64,000 nucleotides of DNA from Flavobacterium palustre (GTDB taxonomy: Bacteria > Bacteroidota > Bacteroidia > Flavobacteriales > Flavobacteriaceae): contig NZ_BMGA01000009.1 in NCBI RefSeq assembly GCF_014639535.1, positions 17,387 through 81,386 of the forward strand, given 5' to 3'. Numbering within the stretch: position 1 is the first letter of the stretch; each line of letters begins with the position of its first letter. A model generated the notes under the pieces. That model worked only from the letters and a program-made list of their open reading frames with translations. It did no database searches and was not told the DNA's origin. Of the stretch, positions 50,953 to 59,686 are shown piece after piece. A program made the position numbers and the translations under genes.

Positions 50953-52845
50953 ATGGAAGAAAAAAAGTTTGACCCTAATTCGTTAATCGGTTTTGTATTG
51001 ATTTTTGGTATTTTGCTTTGGATAATGTACCAGAACAAGCCCTCTGAAGCTGAACTTGCTGCAGAAAAAGCCAAAAAAGAATTGGTCGCAAAAGAGGCTA
51101 AGGTTCAGGAAAATGCTGTGAAACTAAATGCAGCTCCGGTTACAAGTAGTGATACTTTGAAATTAGCACAATTACAAAAATCGTTAGGAAGTTTTGCTTA
51201 TTCGGCTACTTTACCTTCTGCAAAAGATGATTATACTACCATCGAAAACAAATTGGTAAAACTTAAAATTGCTAATAAAGGTGGTTATATTGCAGAGGCA
51301 ACTTTAAAAAACTTTGAACGATTTAAAAAAGGTTCAGGTAAATTAGTGCAATTGGTAAAAGACAATAATGCACAATTTAATCTTCAGTTATTTACTAAGG
51401 ACAATCATACTTTAAATACGAAAGATCTTTATTTTGAGCCTACTTTGACAAAAAATGGTGAAGACCAAATTTTGACAATGCGTTTGAAAGCTTCTGATAA
51501 TGCGTATTTGGAATACAAATATGTATTAAAAGCAACTGATTACATGTTGGATTTTGATATTCAGTCCCAAGGTTTGAATACTGTTTTGAAAACAGAAAAA
51601 CCATTGCAGTTAGAATGGAATCTTAAGACGTATGCTAATGAAAAAAGTATCTCTTATGAAAACCGTTATTCTGAAATTTATTTCGAATATGAAGAAGGTA
51701 AAAGTGATTACCTGGGGCAGGGAAATGATAAAACTGAAACTGCTGAGAATGTTTCTTATGTAGCATACAAGCAACATTTCTTTTCTTCTATTTTGTTGTC
51801 GTCAACTCCGTTTAAAACAGCCGAATTGTATTCTAACAATTTAGTAAATGATGATAAGGTTGATACTACTTTTACAAAGCAGTTTAAGGCTACTTTGCCA
51901 TTGGCTTTTAAAAATGGTGAGATTGACCAAAAAATGAATTGGTATTATGGTCCTACAGATTACAAATTGTTAAAGTCTTACGATAGAAATCTGGAAGACA
52001 TTGTAGCCTTAGGTTGGGGAATTTTCGGTTGGATTAACCGTCATGCTTTTATCCCAATGTATGGTTTGTTAAGTATGTTTATTTCACAAGGTTGGGCAAT
52101 TGTATTGTTTACTATTTTGGTAAAATTAATCATGTCTCCTGTTACTTATAAATCATTCCTGTCTCAGGCAAAAATGAAAGTGTTACGTCCTGAAATCACT
52201 GAAATTAGTGAGAAATTCAAGGATGAACCAATGAAAAAACAACAGGAAACGATGAAGTTATACAATAAAGCCGGCGTGAACCCAATGGCTGGTTGTGTAC
52301 CCGGTTTGTTGCAAATGCCTGTTTTTTATGCTTTATTCCAGTTTTTTCCGGCTGCTATTGAGTTAAGACAAAAAGGATTCTTCTGGGCAGACGATTTGTC
52401 TTCTTTCGATTCAGTTTACAAATTGCCTTTCCATATTCCTGCTTATGGAGATCACATTAGTTTGTTCCCAATTTTAGCTTCGATTGCTATTTTCTTTTAT
52501 ATGAAAATGACAACCGGAGACCAACAAATGGCAACACCACAACAGGAAGGAATGCCAGATATGGCTAAGATGATGAAAATTATGGTGTACATTTCGCCAT
52601 TAATGATGTTGTTGTTCTTTAATAGTTATGCTTCAGGATTGAGTTTGTATTATTTTGTTTCTAATACTATTACTATCGGAATTATGTTAGTTATCAAAAA
52701 CTATATTATTGATAGTGATAAGATTCACGCTCAAATTCAGGAAAACAAAAAGAAAGAGCCTAAGAAGCCAAGTAAATTTCAACAAAAATTACAGGAAGCT
52801 ATGGCACAACAAGAAGCTATGAAAGCTCAAAATAAAAAGAAATAA
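50953..52845 (+). CDS. yidC: Membrane protein insertase YidC
   Basis: Inserts and folds inner-membrane proteins with or without Sec. The 630 residues have an N-terminal membrane anchor (about 8-25, IGFVLIFGILLWIMY), a large periplasmic beta domain (about 80-350), and a C-terminal 60-kDa core of about five membrane helices (GWAIVLFTILVKLIMSPVTY; GCVPGLLQMPVFYALFQFF; MMLLFFNSYASGLSLYYFVSN), with a lysine-rich tail typical of Bacteroidota YidC. It follows pyrG directly and is closed by the terminator at 52855. Confidence 0.96.
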   Translation: MEEKKFDPNSLIGFVLIFGILLWIMYQNKPSEAELAAEKAKKELVAKEAKVQENAVKLNAAPVTSSDTLKLAQLQKSLGSFAYSATLPSAKDDYTTIENKLVKLKIANKGGYIAEATLKNFERFKKGSGKLVQLVKDNNAQFNLQLFTKDNHTLNTKDLYFEPTLTKNGEDQILTMRLKASDNAYLEYKYVLKATDYMLDFDIQSQGLNTVLKTEKPLQLEWNLKTYANEKSISYENRYSEIYFEYEEGKSDYLGQGNDKTETAENVSYVAYKQHFFSSILLSSTPFKTAELYSNNLVNDDKVDTTFTKQFKATLPLAFKNGEIDQKMNWYYGPTDYKLLKSYDRNLEDIVALGWGIFGWINRHAFIPMYGLLSMFISQGWAIVLFTILVKLIMSPVTYKSFLSQAKMKVLRPEITEISEKFKDEPMKKQQETMKLYNKAGVNPMAGCVPGLLQMPVFYALFQFFPAAIELRQKGFFWADDLSSFDSVYKLPFHIPAYGDHISLFPILASIAIFFYMKMTTGDQQMATPQQEGMPDMAKMMKIMVYISPLMMLLFFNSYASGLSLYYFVSNTITIGIMLVIKNYIIDSDKIHAQIQENKKKEPKKPSKFQQKLQEAMAQQEAMKAQNKKK

Positions 52846-52854
52846 CAGATTTTA

Positions 52855-52897
52855 AATCATAAAAAAAGCTCTCAATTTGAGAGCTTTTTTTATGATT
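52855..52897. terminator. Long symmetric bidirectional terminator
   Basis: GCTCTC and GAGAGC arms with A and T runs extend into ATCAT/ATGAT, giving a near-perfect palindrome of about 19 bases per arm across 52855-52897. It lies between the convergent genes yidC (plus) and fasciclin (minus). Confidence 0.9.
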
Positions 52898-52902
52898 CAA
52901 AA

Positions 52903-53862
52903 TTAATTCAAATTCGGTAATAATACTTTGTCAACTACATGTATAACACCATTTGAGCATTGAACATCAGTTGCTGTGATATTCGAAATTCTATTGTTAA
53001 CATCCTTAATTTTTGCGCCTCCTGTTAATTGCACAGTAAATGTTTGTGGTGTTTGTAGTGTATTGACTATTTGTGCTTCGGTTAAACTTGCTGCTAAAAT
53101 GTTTCCGTTTACAACATGGTATCGCAATACTTTTGTTAAATTGGCAGCTGAAACTCCTGCAATTCCCCCTGGAGCTAGTTCTGTATTCAAAGCGGTAAAT
53201 GCGGCATTCGTTGGCGCAAATACAGTAAAAGGTCCTGTTCCGGATAAAATACTAACAAAGTCAGGTTGACCTGCTCCGGTTAAAGCCCCCACTAATGAGG
53301 TAAAGTTAGGATTTGCAGTTGCATGCGTAACAATTGTAGGCAGATTGATTACGGCATCAACCACATGTATTACTCCATTAGAAGCCATTACATCAGCGGT
53401 TATTACTTTGGATACTCCATTTAGTTTTACTCCTGATGTTAGGTCCACATACATGCTCATTGTGTTAGTTCCTGAAGTGGCACTTTTAGCAAGTGTTTTA
53501 ACATATCCGGTTGTTAAGTCAGTAGATTTTACGTTGCCACTCACAACGTGATTTAATAAAATTTGTGTCAATACGTCTTTTGGGACGTCGTTAATTGTTG
53601 CATAAGGTGTTGTTTCTAAAAAAGCTGTAAACGCTGCGTCGGTAGGTGCAAACACAGTAAAAGGACCTGCTCCTTTGAGTGTAGTGGCTAATTCGGCACG
53701 GGTTAAGGCCTGTACTAAAATTTTAAGATTTGAATTTTTAACTGCAAGACCAGTTATTGTATTGTCAACCGGTTTAGGATTGTCGTCATTATCGCAAGAT
53801 ACCATTAATGATAAAAATGCAATACAGGTTAGGGCTAATCTGAGTTTTGATACAATTTTCAT
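52903..53862 (-). CDS. Fasciclin (FAS1) domain lipoprotein
   Basis: A 319-residue surface lipoprotein (lipobox MVSC, Cys23) with a short Asp/Asn-rich spacer and two FAS1 domains (about 38-172 and 178-318), each with the H1 motif GPFTVFAPTDAAF or GPFTVFAPTNAAF and the H2-like YHVVNG and NGVIHVVD(K/A)V patterns. FAS1 domains mediate cell adhesion or matrix contact. Monocistronic and divergent from the MORN-repeat gene at 54187. Confidence 0.92.
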   Translation of the reverse strand: MKIVSKLRLALTCIAFLSLMVSCDNDDNPKPVDNTITGLAVKNSNLKILVQALTRAELATTLKGAGPFTVFAPTDAAFTAFLETTPYATINDVPKDVLTQILLNHVVSGNVKSTDLTTGYVKTLAKSATSGTNTMSMYVDLTSGVKLNGVSKVITADVMASNGVIHVVDAVINLPTIVTHATANPNFTSLVGALTGAGQPDFVSILSGTGPFTVFAPTNAAFTALNTELAPGGIAGVSAANLTKVLRYHVVNGNILAASLTEAQIVNTLQTPQTFTVQLTGGAKIKDVNNRISNITATDVQCSNGVIHVVDKVLLPNLN

Positions 53863-54186
53863 AATTCTTAGTTTTATAGTTGTTGTTAATTTTGTTTAAA
53901 GTTAGTTAATAAAAGTTGAACAAAAATTACTTTATAATTTGATTAATAGTTGTTTAACTTTTTAAAATGGGCTTTTTCATTGTTGATAAAGCTTTTTGTT
54001 TAGTTATTTTAGATTAATTGTTAAACAAAATAACATCCTGATAAATTCTTGTTTGTACGCCGTCATTTAGTAAATTTGACCTAAGGATACAATTGAGTCG
54101 CCTGATTGTTTAATGGCCATATTTCAAAGCTGTTTGACTAATTGCTGTTAATACATATAAGTTGTTTAAAATTTAATTTGACCAAA
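53863..54186. other. 324-bp divergent intergenic region
   Basis: It carries the promoter at 54049-54078 for the MORN-repeat gene and presumably that of the fasciclin gene. The rest is AT-rich without any other feature I can support. Confidence 0.5.
54049..54078 (+). promoter_or_regulatory. Predicted promoter of the MORN-repeat gene
   Basis: TTG (54049-54051), a 19-base spacer and TAAATTTG (54071-54078) match the consensus. The start would be near 54085, leaving a leader of about 100 bases to the ATG at 54187. Confidence 0.5.
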
Positions 54187-54891
54187 ATGATACAAAAGAG
54201 TTTGTTTTTCTTTTTCTTTATACAATGCACAGCTTTAATAGCTCAGACAGCAATTAATCAATTTGACAGTGAGCAAAAAAAAGATGGCTTATGGAAAGGT
54301 TTTTATCCTGAATCCAAAAGATTGCGATACGAAGGCACTTTTTCGCATGGAAAAGAAATTGGAGAATTTAAGTTTTATGATGATACCAAGGCGGGAACTG
54401 TAATTGCAACCCGAACTTTTAATGCAAATGATAATGCGGCTTACACCGTTTTTTATGATCAGGCAAAAAATAAAGTAAGCGAAGGGAAAGTGGTTAATAA
54501 ATTGTTTGAAGGCGAATGGAAGTATTACCATAAAGCAGCCACAACGATTATGAGTATTGAGCATTATAAAAACGGTAAACTGGAAGGTTTGCGTTCAGTG
54601 TTTTTTCCCAGTGGAAAAATAGCCGAAGAAACAATATATAAAGGAGGTTTAAAAAATGGAATTTCTAAAAAATATTCCGAAAAAGGAATTGTATTGGAAG
54701 AGGCTTTTTTTAAGAACGATCAATACGATGGGACTGCTGTTTTTAAGGATGTAGATGGTAATATGGTTTCGAAGGGTAAATTTACAAACGGAAAAAAAAC
54801 GGGAATCTGGCAATTTTTCGAAAACGGAAAATTAAAAGAAGAAACCAATATGAGCCATCCTAAAGCAAAAACAACAGTGAAAACAAAGTAA
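54187..54891 (+). CDS. Secreted MORN-repeat (YwqK-like) protein
   Basis: A 234-residue secreted protein with a signal peptide (about 1-18, SLFFFFFIQCTALIAQ) followed by MORN-like repeats of about 20-24 residues ('GLWKGFYPESKRLRYEGTF', 'YKNGKLEGLRSVFFPSGK', 'NGKKTGIWQFFENGKLKEE'). The frame is open to a TTG at 54142, but the ATG at 54187 directly precedes the signal peptide and is preferred. Automatic annotation often calls this family 'toxin-antitoxin YwqK antitoxin'; nothing here supports a toxin-antitoxin role. Probably an envelope or surface protein. Confidence 0.8.
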   Translation: MIQKSLFFFFFIQCTALIAQTAINQFDSEQKKDGLWKGFYPESKRLRYEGTFSHGKEIGEFKFYDDTKAGTVIATRTFNANDNAAYTVFYDQAKNKVSEGKVVNKLFEGEWKYYHKAATTIMSIEHYKNGKLEGLRSVFFPSGKIAEETIYKGGLKNGISKKYSEKGIVLEEAFFKNDQYDGTAVFKDVDGNMVSKGKFTNGKKTGIWQFFENGKLKEETNMSHPKAKTTVKTK

Positions 54892-54962
54892 TCCTGCTTT
54901 TTGTAAAAGGATTTTGATTACAAACGGAATGTTATAATTATCGGAATCGTTTGAAAACTTTG

Positions 54963-54970
54963 TACCTTTG
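54963..54970 (+). promoter_or_regulatory. Predicted -7 box of mnmA
   Basis: TACCTTTG fits TAnnTTTG exactly, 24 bases before the ATG. The nearest TTTG lies only 9 bases upstream, so no -33 box is assigned. Confidence 0.4.
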
Positions 54971-54993
54971 CAGCCTCAAAAATAAACTTTATT

Positions 54994-56181
54994 ATGAAAC
55001 GTGTTGTAGTAGGACTTTCCGGAGGTGTCGATTCGAGTGTTGCGGCTTATTTGTTGCAACAACAAGGCTATGAAGTGATTGGTCTTTTTATGAAAAACTG
55101 GCATGACGATTCGGTTACCATTTCCAATGATTGTCCGTGGTTAGAAGACAGTAATGATGCTTTGTTAGTCGCTGAAAAGTTAGGAATTCCGTTTCAAACC
55201 GTTGATTTAAGTGAGCAATACAAAGAAAAAATCGTTGATTACATGTTCAACGAATACGAAAGAGGAAGAACTCCAAATCCTGATGTATTGTGTAACCGCG
55301 AGATAAAATTTGATGTTTTCATGAAAATTGCCTTAAGTCTGGGCGCTGATTATGTGGCAACAGGACATTATTGCAGAAAAAGTGAAATTGAAGTTGACGG
55401 AAAGCCGGTATATCAATTGCTTTCCGGAGTAGATACTAATAAAGATCAATCTTATTTTCTGTGTCAGTTATCGCAGGAACAATTGGCAAAATCACTGTTT
55501 CCAATTGGCGAATTAACGAAACCTCAGGTGCGTGAAATTGCTGCCGAAATGGAATTAGTTACTGCCGAAAAGAAAGATTCGCAAGGATTGTGTTTTATTG
55601 GAAAAGTACGTCTTCCGGAATTTTTACAACAAAAATTACAGCCTAAAGAAGGAATTATTGTTCAAATTGATAAAGATCATCCGGTTTATAACACTACGGT
55701 TTCAGACGATTTAGTTACAGAAGAAGCCTTGTCTTTAGCGGCAAAACCTATTCAATATGCAGTTGAAATGGGTAAAAAAGTAGGAAAGCACCAAGGAGCT
55801 CATTATTTTACCATTGGACAACGAAAAGGGTTAAATGTAGGAGGTACGGCTGAAGGTCTTTTTGTTATTGCAACAAATGTTGAAACCAATACTATTTATA
55901 CCGGAATGGGAAGTCATCATCCGGGATTGTTTAGAAAAGCTTTGTTTATAGAAAAATCAGAAGTGCATTGGATTCGTAAAGATTTGGCTTTAGCCAATGG
56001 CGAAACCATGAAAGTAATGGCAAGAATCCGATACAGACAGCCGTTACAGGAAGCCATTTTACATCAGTTTGAATCTGGTATGTATGTGTCTTTTGAAGAA
56101 CCTCAATCGGCAATTACCGAAGGACAGTTTGTAGCCTGGCACATTGGTGACGAATTAGTAGGTTCAGGAGTGATTTCGTAG
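54994..56181 (+). CDS. mnmA: tRNA 2-thiouridine(34) synthase MnmA
   Basis: Thiolates U34 of Lys, Glu and Gln tRNAs. The 395 residues have the ATP-pyrophosphatase motif GLSGGVDSS (about 7-15), the catalytic Cys100 ([11 protein letters not shown]) and the second cysteine Cys200 ([10 protein letters not shown]), with [13 protein letters not shown] and the RYRQP barrel motif. Length is slightly above the E. coli enzyme (368). A TACCTTTG -7 box lies at 54963-54970, 24 bases before the ATG. Monocistronic, with a terminator at 56210. Confidence 0.96.
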   Translation: MKRVVVGLSGGVDSSVAAYLLQQQGYEVIGLFMKNWHDDSVTISNDCPWLEDSNDALLVAEKLGIPFQTVDLSEQYKEKIVDYMFNEYERGRTPNPDVLCNREIKFDVFMKIALSLGADYVATGHYCRKSEIEVDGKPVYQLLSGVDTNKDQSYFLCQLSQEQLAKSLFPIGELTKPQVREIAAEMELVTAEKKDSQGLCFIGKVRLPEFLQQKLQPKEGIIVQIDKDHPVYNTTVSDDLVTEEALSLAAKPIQYAVEMGKKVGKHQGAHYFTIGQRKGLNVGGTAEGLFVIATNVETNTIYTGMGSHHPGLFRKALFIEKSEVHWIRKDLALANGETMKVMARIRYRQPLQEAILHQFESGMYVSFEEPQSAITEGQFVAWHIGDELVGSGVIS

Positions 56182-56209
56182 TTTGTTTTCGAAAAAAATA
56201 ATATATTTA

Positions 56210-56246
56210 AGTGATTAATTCGTTTAGGAGTTAATCACTTTTTTTT
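56210..56246 (+). terminator. Terminator after mnmA
   Basis: AGTGATTAA (56210-56218) pairs perfectly with TTAATCACT (56231-56239), followed by a T run to 56246. Confidence 0.85.
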
Positions 56247-56276
56247 GAATTTCCCCAAGAGAATAAATAAGTTTCT

Positions 56277-57221
56277 ATGAACAGAATAACCACGCTTTTC
56301 AATATCAAATACCCCATAATTCAGGCAGGAATGGTTTGGGTTAGTGGTTATAAATTAGCCAGTGCGGTAAGTAATGCAGGAGGCTTGGGATTATTGGGAG
56401 CGGGTTCGATGTATCCGGAAGTTTTAAGGGAACACATTCAAAAATGTAAAAAAGCCACTTCGAAACCTTTTGGTGTCAATATTCCGATGTTGTATCCCAA
56501 TATCGAAGAAATTATGAAAATTATTGTTGAAGAAAAGGTGCAAATTGTGTTTACTTCCGCAGGAAACCCGATGACCTGGACGTCCTATTTGAAAGAAAAT
56601 GGTATTACGGTAGTGCATGTGGTGAGCAGCAGCAAATTTGCTTTAAGAGCGCAAGAAGCAGGTGTTGATGCCATTGTTGCCGAGGGTTTTGAAGCCGGAG
56701 GTCATAACGGTCGGGAGGAAACTACTACTTTTACTTTAATTCCGATGGTGAAAGAACAAATAAAAATTCCTATTATTGCAGCCGGCGGTATAGCCAATGG
56801 AAACGGAATGCTTGCAGCGATGGTTTTAGGTGCTGATGGCGTTCAGGTAGGCAGCCGATTTGCAGCTTCGGTTGAATCTTCGGCACATGATAATTTTAAA
56901 CAAGTAATTCTGAATACTAAAGAAGGAGAAACGCAGTTAACATTAAAAGAGTTAACTCCGGTGCGGTTGATTAAGAATAAATTTTTTGAAGATATTCAGG
57001 AGTTATATAAAAAGTGTCCAACTAAAGAAGATTTGTCTCAATTGTTAGGCAGGGCTCGTGCCAAAAAAGGCATTTTTGAGGGTGATTTGACAGAAGGTGA
57101 ATTAGAAATAGGGCAGGTAGCAGGATTAATTCACGATATAAAAACTGCCGAAACAATAATTGCAGATATGATGCAGGAATATCAGCGAGCCCAAAAAGAA
57201 GTTGCTGATTTCTTATTTTAA
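56277..57221 (+). CDS. Nitronate monooxygenase / FabK-like flavoprotein
   Basis: A 314-residue FMN-dependent TIM-barrel enzyme of the nitronate monooxygenase/enoyl-reductase (FabK) superfamily. Visible signatures are YPIIQAGMVWVSG, AGGLGLLG (glycine-rich), EGFEAGGHNGREE (active-site histidine), AAGGIANG and GADGVQVGSRFA, the phosphate-binding strand-loop. The family is split between oxidation of nitronates and the enoyl-ACP reductase FabK; the sequence does not clearly decide, and general bacterial annotation favours nitronate monooxygenase. The next gene begins 11 bases later. Confidence 0.88.
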   Translation: MNRITTLFNIKYPIIQAGMVWVSGYKLASAVSNAGGLGLLGAGSMYPEVLREHIQKCKKATSKPFGVNIPMLYPNIEEIMKIIVEEKVQIVFTSAGNPMTWTSYLKENGITVVHVVSSSKFALRAQEAGVDAIVAEGFEAGGHNGREETTTFTLIPMVKEQIKIPIIAAGGIANGNGMLAAMVLGADGVQVGSRFAASVESSAHDNFKQVILNTKEGETQLTLKELTPVRLIKNKFFEDIQELYKKCPTKEDLSQLLGRARAKKGIFEGDLTEGELEIGQVAGLIHDIKTAETIIADMMQEYQRAQKEVADFLF

Positions 57222-57232
57222 AATAAATTGAA

Positions 57233-57646
57233 ATGACAAAATTGAAATGCTTTTATGTAAGCTTATTTTTTTTACTTCTGGGAATACAGCAGTCCTACAG
57301 TCAGGTCTATCGGTTTAAAACTTCAGGCTTTAGCGTTTTAGAAAAAAACGAAAAGGGAAAATGGGGAAAATGGTCCGATTTAAGTTTGGTGAATATTGTA
57401 GTTACCCTGGATACAGATAAAAACAGGTTTTTGATTTATTCCCAAAATATTCAATTGTATGAGATATTAACCTACCAGCCGGAGTCAGAATCCGAAAGTG
57501 ATTTGGTTTACTCTTTCACATGTAGAGATAATGATGGTATAGACTGTACGGTTTCAATCATTACCCGAAAAAAACAGGAAAATCGAAAGCAATTGTATAT
57601 TACTTACAGCGATCATGTAATTGTGTATAATATTTTTACGATGTAA
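57233..57646 (+). CDS. Secreted protein of unknown function (137 aa)
   Basis: A 137-residue small secreted protein (signal peptide ending near SYSQ) with a beta-rich sequence (FSVLEKNEKGKWGKWSDLSLVNIVVTLDTDKNRFLIYS) and a cysteine pair (TCRDNDGIDC) that could form a disulfide. Eleven bases after the flavoprotein stop, it is likely co-transcribed with it. No function recognised. Confidence 0.7.
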   Translation: MTKLKCFYVSLFFLLLGIQQSYSQVYRFKTSGFSVLEKNEKGKWGKWSDLSLVNIVVTLDTDKNRFLIYSQNIQLYEILTYQPESESESDLVYSFTCRDNDGIDCTVSIITRKKQENRKQLYITYSDHVIVYNIFTM

Positions 57647-57647
57647 A

Positions 57648-57682
57648 AAAGGCGGTTCAAAATTTACTCTTGAACCGCCTTT
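57648..57682. terminator. Bidirectional terminator
   Basis: AAAGGCGGTTCAA (57648-57660) pairs perfectly with TTGAACCGCCTTT (57670-57682) between the convergent genes ending at 57646 and 57716. Confidence 0.9.
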
Positions 57683-57715
57683 AATTATTTATTGCAAAAT
57701 GATTTTGACTTTTTA

Positions 57716-59686
57716 TTAATTGGAAAGTATTACTACAATCTTATTAAAGTCGGCAGCTGCATTTATTACTGCTTTATAATCTTCAAAACAAGATAGAGGG
57801 TAGTTTATTATATTGTAGTATTCGGTGTTTTCTACAACAATTTCATTGTCTTTTTTATTGTAATTGCTTATAAAAGCAGCTTCTGTTTTATTGTTTATGT
57901 TTGTTTTGAAATCCATGTTGAATTTTTCTAAATTCTGAATTGTAGCACCCTGAGGTAAAATTATTTTAATTTTACGAGTGTAAAAATGTGGATAGTCAAT
58001 TTCTACAGGTAAGACTCTTTTGTTTTCCTGATAAAACTCCATTTGACGACCGATAATTTGACCAATTGAAAATAAGTATTTATCTCCTGCCATCTGAATA
58101 AGCTCTTTTCCTTCAAAATTCAAATCTAAAACAAATGGTTTTTTACCTATATTTTCAACACCATCATTGCTGGCTGTTAGCGTTTTGTATTCTGTTTTAA
58201 CAGAGTAATTTTCGGCAATATTTTTAAGTATGGTTTGATATTGCTCTGCAGGGTAAAAATCTTTGATAGGTTGCATATTAAATCCTGAATAACCTCCAAA
58301 TGAAAGTTTACTGGTTATATTGGGATTAGCAATATCTTTTGTGAAATCGACCACTATATCCATATAGTCATGAGAAATTTCAGTTCCCGGAATTTCAATA
58401 AAATTTACATCACTAATTGCCATAGTAGTTCCTGCAAATTCTTTTTCCTTGATGAAAAGACCATAGTTATTGCCTAAAAATTTTGGGAAAAGAGGAATTC
58501 TAAATTCAACTTCTCTTGGGCTCAGGTATTTCTTTATATTTGGAAAATAAAGTAAAAAATCATTTAGGTTTTCATAACTTTCAAAATCTTTGTCAAAAGG
58601 TATTTTATAACGGCTCGTTGTAAAGACTACATTGTTTTCAATTTTAAAATTTTTCAAAACGGCTTTGTATAATTTTAAAATATCAACTTCATTAGCTTGT
58701 TTTGATTTGATGATTTCGGTTAGATTTTCTTTAGAATCAATAAAACGTTCAAAAGTTATTGTTTTTTTGATTTTGTTTTCAATATTCCAAATTTGTTCTT
58801 GTTCATCATTGGATTTTGTAATTGTAGCACAAAAATCATCAATTGATTTTTGCTCTTTTTTATCTAGAGCTGCATTAATACGGTTGTGTACATTAGTTGC
58901 AAATTCTTTGTAATTATAAAGGTTCTTTGCGCCATTATTATTGTTTGCATCTAATTTGTATCTGAAAAGTTTAATTTGAACATCCCAATTCGAATACTTT
59001 TCGTCGTCATCTAATGCTGCTATATCTTTTTCATTAATTGTAAGTACAGCTTTATCGGCTATTTCGTTATCATTAAGTATTGGATTACTTAGGCCATTAT
59101 AAGTTTTGGTTTTGAATACTAAGTTTTTTGGGTAAATTAGTTGAAAGTTTAGATTGCTAATAGGAAGTTGTGCTTGCATTTTTATGGTTTTTCCTTTTAG
59201 ATCAGGGTTTTCTTCCAGTAAATATATTTTTTCAATTATTGCACCTTTCTCCAGACCATTTACTGCAAAGTAATTGTATTTAACTCCTCTCTCTTTATCT
59301 ATCTCTTCTTTGATGTCTTCTGGATTTAAAGTAATTACAGAACCATTTTTTAAAAGTACCCTTACTTTGTTCATTAAAATGGTTTCGTTATTTCCAAATG
59401 AAATATAGATTTTATTGTTTCGTTCTATTGCTTCATCAGAATTGATAAATATTTTTTCATGTTTAAGGTGGTATTGTTTCGCTGTATTGCCATTAACAAC
59501 AATTTCAATTTTTTCCGTACAGTCCAGAACAACTTCTTTACTGTCTTTGTAAAGTGTTGGAATTTCTATTTTGTTTGGTTTTTCTTGCCAGTCATAATTT
59601 TTAAAGGAGAAGTCTTGTCCATAGTTGATTGTAACATTGATGAATAAGAGCAATGTTAGAATGATTTTTAAATTTGTTTTTTTCAT
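57716..59686 (-). CDS. Secreted DUF3857 protein with a degenerate transglutaminase-like region
   Basis: A 656-residue secreted protein (signal peptide about 1-23, VTINYGQ), with a DUF3857-like N-terminal domain (about 30-250) and a central region aligned with the transglutaminase core of the neighbour. Where the neighbour has GDCKD, this protein has ANEVDILKLYKAVLKNF, and the later DNHMIAVF/LDATD motifs are absent. So the catalytic cysteine, histidine and aspartate are not recognisable and it is probably a non-catalytic paralogue. It ends with a beta-rich C-terminal part. The start overlaps the end of the upstream gene by four bases. Confidence 0.82.
   Translation of the reverse strand: MKKTNLKIILTLLLFINVTINYGQDFSFKNYDWQEKPNKIEIPTLYKDSKEVVLDCTEKIEIVVNGNTAKQYHLKHEKIFINSDEAIERNNKIYISFGNNETILMNKVRVLLKNGSVITLNPEDIKEEIDKERGVKYNYFAVNGLEKGAIIEKIYLLEENPDLKGKTIKMQAQLPISNLNFQLIYPKNLVFKTKTYNGLSNPILNDNEIADKAVLTINEKDIAALDDDEKYSNWDVQIKLFRYKLDANNNNGAKNLYNYKEFATNVHNRINAALDKKEQKSIDDFCATITKSNDEQEQIWNIENKIKKTITFERFIDSKENLTEIIKSKQANEVDILKLYKAVLKNFKIENNVVFTTSRYKIPFDKDFESYENLNDFLLYFPNIKKYLSPREVEFRIPLFPKFLGNNYGLFIKEKEFAGTTMAISDVNFIEIPGTEISHDYMDIVVDFTKDIANPNITSKLSFGGYSGFNMQPIKDFYPAEQYQTILKNIAENYSVKTEYKTLTASNDGVENIGKKPFVLDLNFEGKELIQMAGDKYLFSIGQIIGRQMEFYQENKRVLPVEIDYPHFYTRKIKIILPQGATIQNLEKFNMDFKTNINNKTEAAFISNYNKKDNEIVVENTEYYNIINYPLSCFEDYKAVINAAADFNKIVVILSN

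Noticed and set aside
54187-54891. Toxin-antitoxin role for the MORN-repeat (YwqK) genes here and at 61586-64000
   Set aside because: The label comes from automatic family naming. The proteins are MORN repeats, no toxin gene is adjacent, and one has a secretion signal.
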